This document shows, piece by piece, positions 7,443 through 10,101 of a stretch of DNA of 10,101 nucleotides. The DNA is taken from assembly GCA_018266965.1 (NCBI GenBank), contig JAFDZJ010000017.1, positions 1-10,101 of the forward strand, read 5' to 3'. The notes under the pieces are model-generated. The model did not search any database. It had not been told where the DNA came from and worked only from the letters and a program-made list of their open reading frames with translations. Position 1 is the stretch's first letter; each line of letters begins with the position of its first letter. Origin of the DNA: Bacteroidota bacterium (GTDB lineage Bacteria > Bacteroidota > Bacteroidia > Flavobacteriales > Weeksellaceae). The position numbers and the translations under genes are program-made.

Positions 7443-8897
7443 ATGTCAGAAAAAGAAAACCACCAACCCAAAGGTGGACAAGGTCAAGTAATAGAAGCTG
7501 AAACTTTCCGAGATTCTGTTGGTACTATGGACAATACCGGTGCAAGGAAATGGGTATTCCCAAAAATGCCGAGTGGGAAATTTACAAATTACAGGACAAT
7601 AGTAGCCATACTTCTGTTATTGGTGTTTTTTATTTTACCTTTTGTTAAAATAAATGGAAATCCTTTTTTCATGATAAATATCCTAGATAGAAAATTTTTC
7701 CTTTTCGGACAACCATTTTTCCCACAAGATTTCTTCATTCTAGCGTTAGGTGCAATTGCTTCATTAGTGTTTATTATCCTTTTTACGGTAGCTTTCGGTA
7801 GGATATTTTGTGGCTGGATTTGTCCTCAAACTATTTTCATGGAAATGGTATTTAGAAAAATTGAATATTGGATAGAAGGCGATAGGAACAAACAAATAAA
7901 ACTAGACAAACAAGAATGGAACTCCGAGAAAATCTGGAAAAGAGTTCTGAAATGGAGTATCTATATCATCATATCTTTGGTAATTACTCACTTTATGTTT
8001 ATGTATATTGTTGGTTATGAAGAAGTTTTTAGGATAATGAAAGAAGGTCCACTTGCCAACTCTACTAATTTTTTAGCAATGGTGCTTTTTACCGCTGCAT
8101 TTTATTTCGTATTTGCTTGGTTCAGAGAACAAGTTTGTACTCTTGTTTGTCCTTACGGAAGATTGCAAGGGGTGTTAATAGACAAACAAACCATCAATGT
8201 TTACTACGATTTCAAAAGAGGAGAAGGCAGAGCCAAATGGAGAAAAGGTGAAGACAGAAAAGAAAACGGAAAAGGAGATTGTATAGATTGTAACCAGTGT
8301 GTAGTAGTTTGCCCAACAGGAATAGACATAAGAGATGGGCAACAATTGGAATGTGTAAATTGTACAGCTTGTATTGATGCTTGTGATGAAGTAATGGTAA
8401 AAGTTGGTTTCCCAAAAGGATTGATAAGATACGCAACCGAAGATGAAATAGAACAGGAAAAACCATTCAAATTTACAACAAGGATGAAAGCTTACGCTTT
8501 GGTTCTGTTAGGTTTGGTAGGATTTTTAGTATATCTGTTGCAAGACAGAGGAGTAATGGAAGCTAAATTTATAAAGCCAGCTGGCTCCACCTATTTCTTG
8601 AGAGATGGCAAAATAACCAATTCCTATAACTATACACTTCTTAACAAATCCAATAATAATATAAAACTTACTATGAAAGTTTTGAATCCAGCACACGGAG
8701 AAATTTCTACTTCTGGAAATAATACTGTTTTGGTAAAAAGAGATGAGATTTCCAAAGGAACTATCAACATTAGTTTCCCGGAGAAAGAAATAAAACTATC
8801 CAAACAAAATATAGAAATTGCCGTCTTCGATGAAAAAGGAAAACAGCTAGATGTGTACAAAACCTATTTCGAGGGACCTTTCAAATTGGCGTTTTAA
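7443..8897 (+). CDS. ccoG: Cytochrome c oxidase accessory protein CcoG (FixG/RdxA)
   Basis: A 484-residue membrane-bound iron-sulfur protein needed for cytochrome cbb3 oxidase assembly; characterised relatives act as a cupric reductase that supplies Cu(I) to the oxidase. The cytosolic N-terminus has the family-type RKWVFPKMPSGKF (35-47). Five membrane helices lie near 52-70, 97-119, 171-190, 208-227 and 349-366. Cysteine pairs C123/C127 (CGWIC) and C232/C236 (CTLVC) are the membrane-proximal motifs thought to handle copper. Two 4Fe-4S ferredoxin motifs follow: C280-C283-C286-C290P and C304-C307-C310-C314. The C-terminal 115 residues form the periplasmic Ig-like FixG domain. The ATG at 7443 is chosen over an in-frame TTG at 7410, whose extra 11 residues are not family-like. 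It heads the unit with fixH 11 nt downstream; the oxidase subunits are not adjacent upstream. Confidence 0.96.
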   Translation: MSEKENHQPKGGQGQVIEAETFRDSVGTMDNTGARKWVFPKMPSGKFTNYRTIVAILLLLVFFILPFVKINGNPFFMINILDRKFFLFGQPFFPQDFFILALGAIASLVFIILFTVAFGRIFCGWICPQTIFMEMVFRKIEYWIEGDRNKQIKLDKQEWNSEKIWKRVLKWSIYIIISLVITHFMFMYIVGYEEVFRIMKEGPLANSTNFLAMVLFTAAFYFVFAWFREQVCTLVCPYGRLQGVLIDKQTINVYYDFKRGEGRAKWRKGEDRKENGKGDCIDCNQCVVVCPTGIDIRDGQQLECVNCTACIDACDEVMVKVGFPKGLIRYATEDEIEQEKPFKFTTRMKAYALVLLGLVGFLVYLLQDRGVMEAKFIKPAGSTYFLRDGKITNSYNYTLLNKSNNNIKLTMKVLNPAHGEISTSGNNTVLVKRDEISKGTINISFPEKEIKLSKQNIEIAVFDEKGKQLDVYKTYFEGPFKLAF

Positions 8898-8908
8898 TAA
8901 AAATAATT

Positions 8909-9364
8909 ATGTTCAAAAAATTTAGTTGGGGGCATGGTGTTGTTGTAGCATTGGCTCTGTTTATGGGATTTATCCTTTTTATGGTATTTGTATTTCCTAA
9001 TGGTAAACAAAACTCGGAAATGGTATCCGACAATTACTATGAAGACGAATTGCACTTTCAAAAGGTTATTGACTCCAAAAAAAACGCAGAACAGCTGGAA
9101 GAAAAACCTGTCTATAGCGAAACAAATGAAGGTATAAAAATTACTTTTCCTAACAATATCGTTCCTGATGGAAAAAAAATAGATTTTTCTTTGTTTCGAA
9201 CAGACGACAAAAATTTGGATGTTAATAAAACACTGAACCTTTCCAACAACTCGGATTTTATAATTCCAAAAGAAATTTTGGTAAAAGGTTCCTACACCCT
9301 AAAAGTAAAATGGGAAATCGATAAAAAAGGCTATCAAATAGATTATGATGTACTATGGAAATAA
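8909..9364 (+). CDS. fixH: FixH/CcoH-family cbb3 oxidase assembly protein
   Basis: A 151-residue single-pass membrane protein of the FixH family. It has a short cytosolic N-terminus (MFKKFSWGHG), one helix at about 9-30, and then a periplasmic domain. The conserved juxtamembrane pattern SDNYYEDELHFQKVID (40-55) is the family hallmark. The distal part is predicted to form a beta-rich domain ending in YDVLWK. FixH proteins are required for, or stabilise, cbb3 oxidase assembly together with the copper-handling proteins. The ATG at 8909 follows the ccoG stop by 11 nt. The 3' end overlaps the next gene by 10 nt (9355-9364), so the two are likely translationally coupled. Primary sequence conservation outside the YYE region is low in this family, so the call rests on that motif, topology and position. 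Confidence 0.88.
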   Translation: MFKKFSWGHGVVVALALFMGFILFMVFVFPNGKQNSEMVSDNYYEDELHFQKVIDSKKNAEQLEEKPVYSETNEGIKITFPNNIVPDGKKIDFSLFRTDDKNLDVNKTLNLSNNSDFIIPKEILVKGSYTLKVKWEIDKKGYQIDYDVLWK

Positions 9365-10095
9365 CCTTACTTATTTCTGCTCTTGCATTAGGTTTTGCTT
9401 CCGGATTCCATTGTATAGGAATGTGCGGACCAATTGCATTGTCTTTGGGATTGTCCAAATCACAAGCCATTAATTATTACCTTCAAAATCTAACCTACCA
9501 ATTCGGAAGGATAATAACCTACTCAATTCTTGGTGCATTGGTAGGCATAATTGGACAAGGATTTGAAATGGCAGGTATGCAACAGATTTTATCCGTAATT
9601 GCAGGGATATTACTTATTGTAATGGCTATATTTTCTTTTGGAGGAAAAGATTTTGCAACAAAAATTCCGTTTTTAACAAATTTTCTTTTTTCAGTAAAAA
9701 AAAATTTAGGGAAAATAATGCAAAAAGCAGATTACAAATCAAGATTTCTTACCGGAATACTCAATGGTTTCCTACCATGCGGAATGGTATATATGGCACT
9801 TACGGCATCATTAGCAGGTGGAGGAATTTGGCAGGGTGCGACATTTATGGCATTGTTCGGATTGGGTACTTTGCCTTTTATGTTTGCAGTAGTATTGTTG
9901 GGCAATCTTGTAACACAAGCATTTAGAATAAAAATATTAAAAATAATCCCTGTGATAATGATTATTTTAGGTGCATTATTCATATTAAGAGGATTGGAAT
10001 TGGGTATTCCTTATATTTCGCCAAAAGCAGAAGCTCTACATTTACATATAAAAGATGGTAAAATGGACAATAAGAATCATGAAAGTTGTCATTGA
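9355..10095 (+). CDS. SafE/TauE-like (DsbD-2-type) membrane protein of the cbb3 assembly cluster
   Basis: A 246-residue protein with about six membrane helices (near 4-30, 47-69, 77-97, 131-152, 158-187, 193-214). The HCIGMCGP motif (19-26) and the second conserved NGFLPCGMVYMA stretch (137-148) define the family called sulfite exporter TauE/SafE or cytochrome c biogenesis transmembrane (DsbD_2-like). Cys20, Cys24 and Cys142 suggest thiol or metal chemistry within the membrane. Homologues beside cco genes are thought to serve copper supply or maturation; true sulfite export is not supported here. The last 18 residues are hydrophilic and rich in His (229, 231, 242, 246) with Cys245, a possible metal-binding tail. 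The start ATG at 9355 lies inside the end of fixH. The gene is complete, ending 6 nt before the window edge. Confidence 0.87.
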   Translation: MEITLLISALALGFASGFHCIGMCGPIALSLGLSKSQAINYYLQNLTYQFGRIITYSILGALVGIIGQGFEMAGMQQILSVIAGILLIVMAIFSFGGKDFATKIPFLTNFLFSVKKNLGKIMQKADYKSRFLTGILNGFLPCGMVYMALTASLAGGGIWQGATFMALFGLGTLPFMFAVVLLGNLVTQAFRIKILKIIPVIMIILGALFILRGLELGIPYISPKAEALHLHIKDGKMDNKNHESCH

Positions 10096-10101
10096 AAATA
10101 A

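Noticed and set aside
8204..8470. Two overlapping minus-strand open frames opposite the CcoG ferredoxin region (8204-8470 and 8212-8466)
   Set aside because: They lie wholly inside a strongly supported gene, mirror its codon pattern, and encode low-complexity Ser/Leu/Phe-rich products with no recognisable domain.

Overview
The window reads as a chromosomal segment of an AT-rich Bacteroidota bacterium, most likely a flavobacterium (Weeksellaceae/Flavobacteriaceae-type). The evidence is threefold. There are no Shine-Dalgarno sequences ahead of the genes, which instead have A/T-rich leaders. There are matches to the Bacteroidota -7 promoter element TAnnTTTG upstream of several transcription units. 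The gene content (a cysteine-free TopA with C-terminal glycine-rich repeats, and CcoG-FixH-SafE cytochrome cbb3 assembly genes) also fits. The genus cannot be determined. All supported genes lie on the + strand.

Left part (1-1458), accessory in character: a 5'-truncated aldo/keto reductase, then a strongly folded 130-bp palindromic element (about 669-801), then a small GNAT acetyltransferase. The palindrome begins 18 nt after the reductase stop codon. Its nested arms and its AAC/GTT-containing ends resemble an integron-type attC recombination site, so the reductase plus palindrome looks like a gene cassette or cassette remnant. This is the most unusual item in the window.

Middle part (1459-7157), housekeeping and envelope: topA (DNA topoisomerase I), a complete MsbA-like ABC half-transporter, an AI-2E/PerM-family membrane protein, and a 73-residue DUF3820-type protein. 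The last three are tightly spaced (26 nt and 3 nt) and probably form one transcription unit. topA and the ABC gene each have a nearby -7-like promoter element.

Right part (7158-10101), respiration: a 285-bp gene-free leader, then ccoG-fixH and a SafE/TauE-like membrane protein, with a 10-nt overlap between the last two. These proteins assemble the high-affinity cytochrome cbb3 oxidase: copper reduction and delivery for CcoG, an assembly factor for FixH, and probable metal or thiol transport for the SafE-like protein. The leader carries a CRP/FNR-type palindrome centred about 42 bp upstream of the transcription start inferred from a good -7 element. That is the classic class II activator position, and it suggests oxygen- or redox-responsive control. 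No oxidase subunit genes lie next to this unit inside the window.
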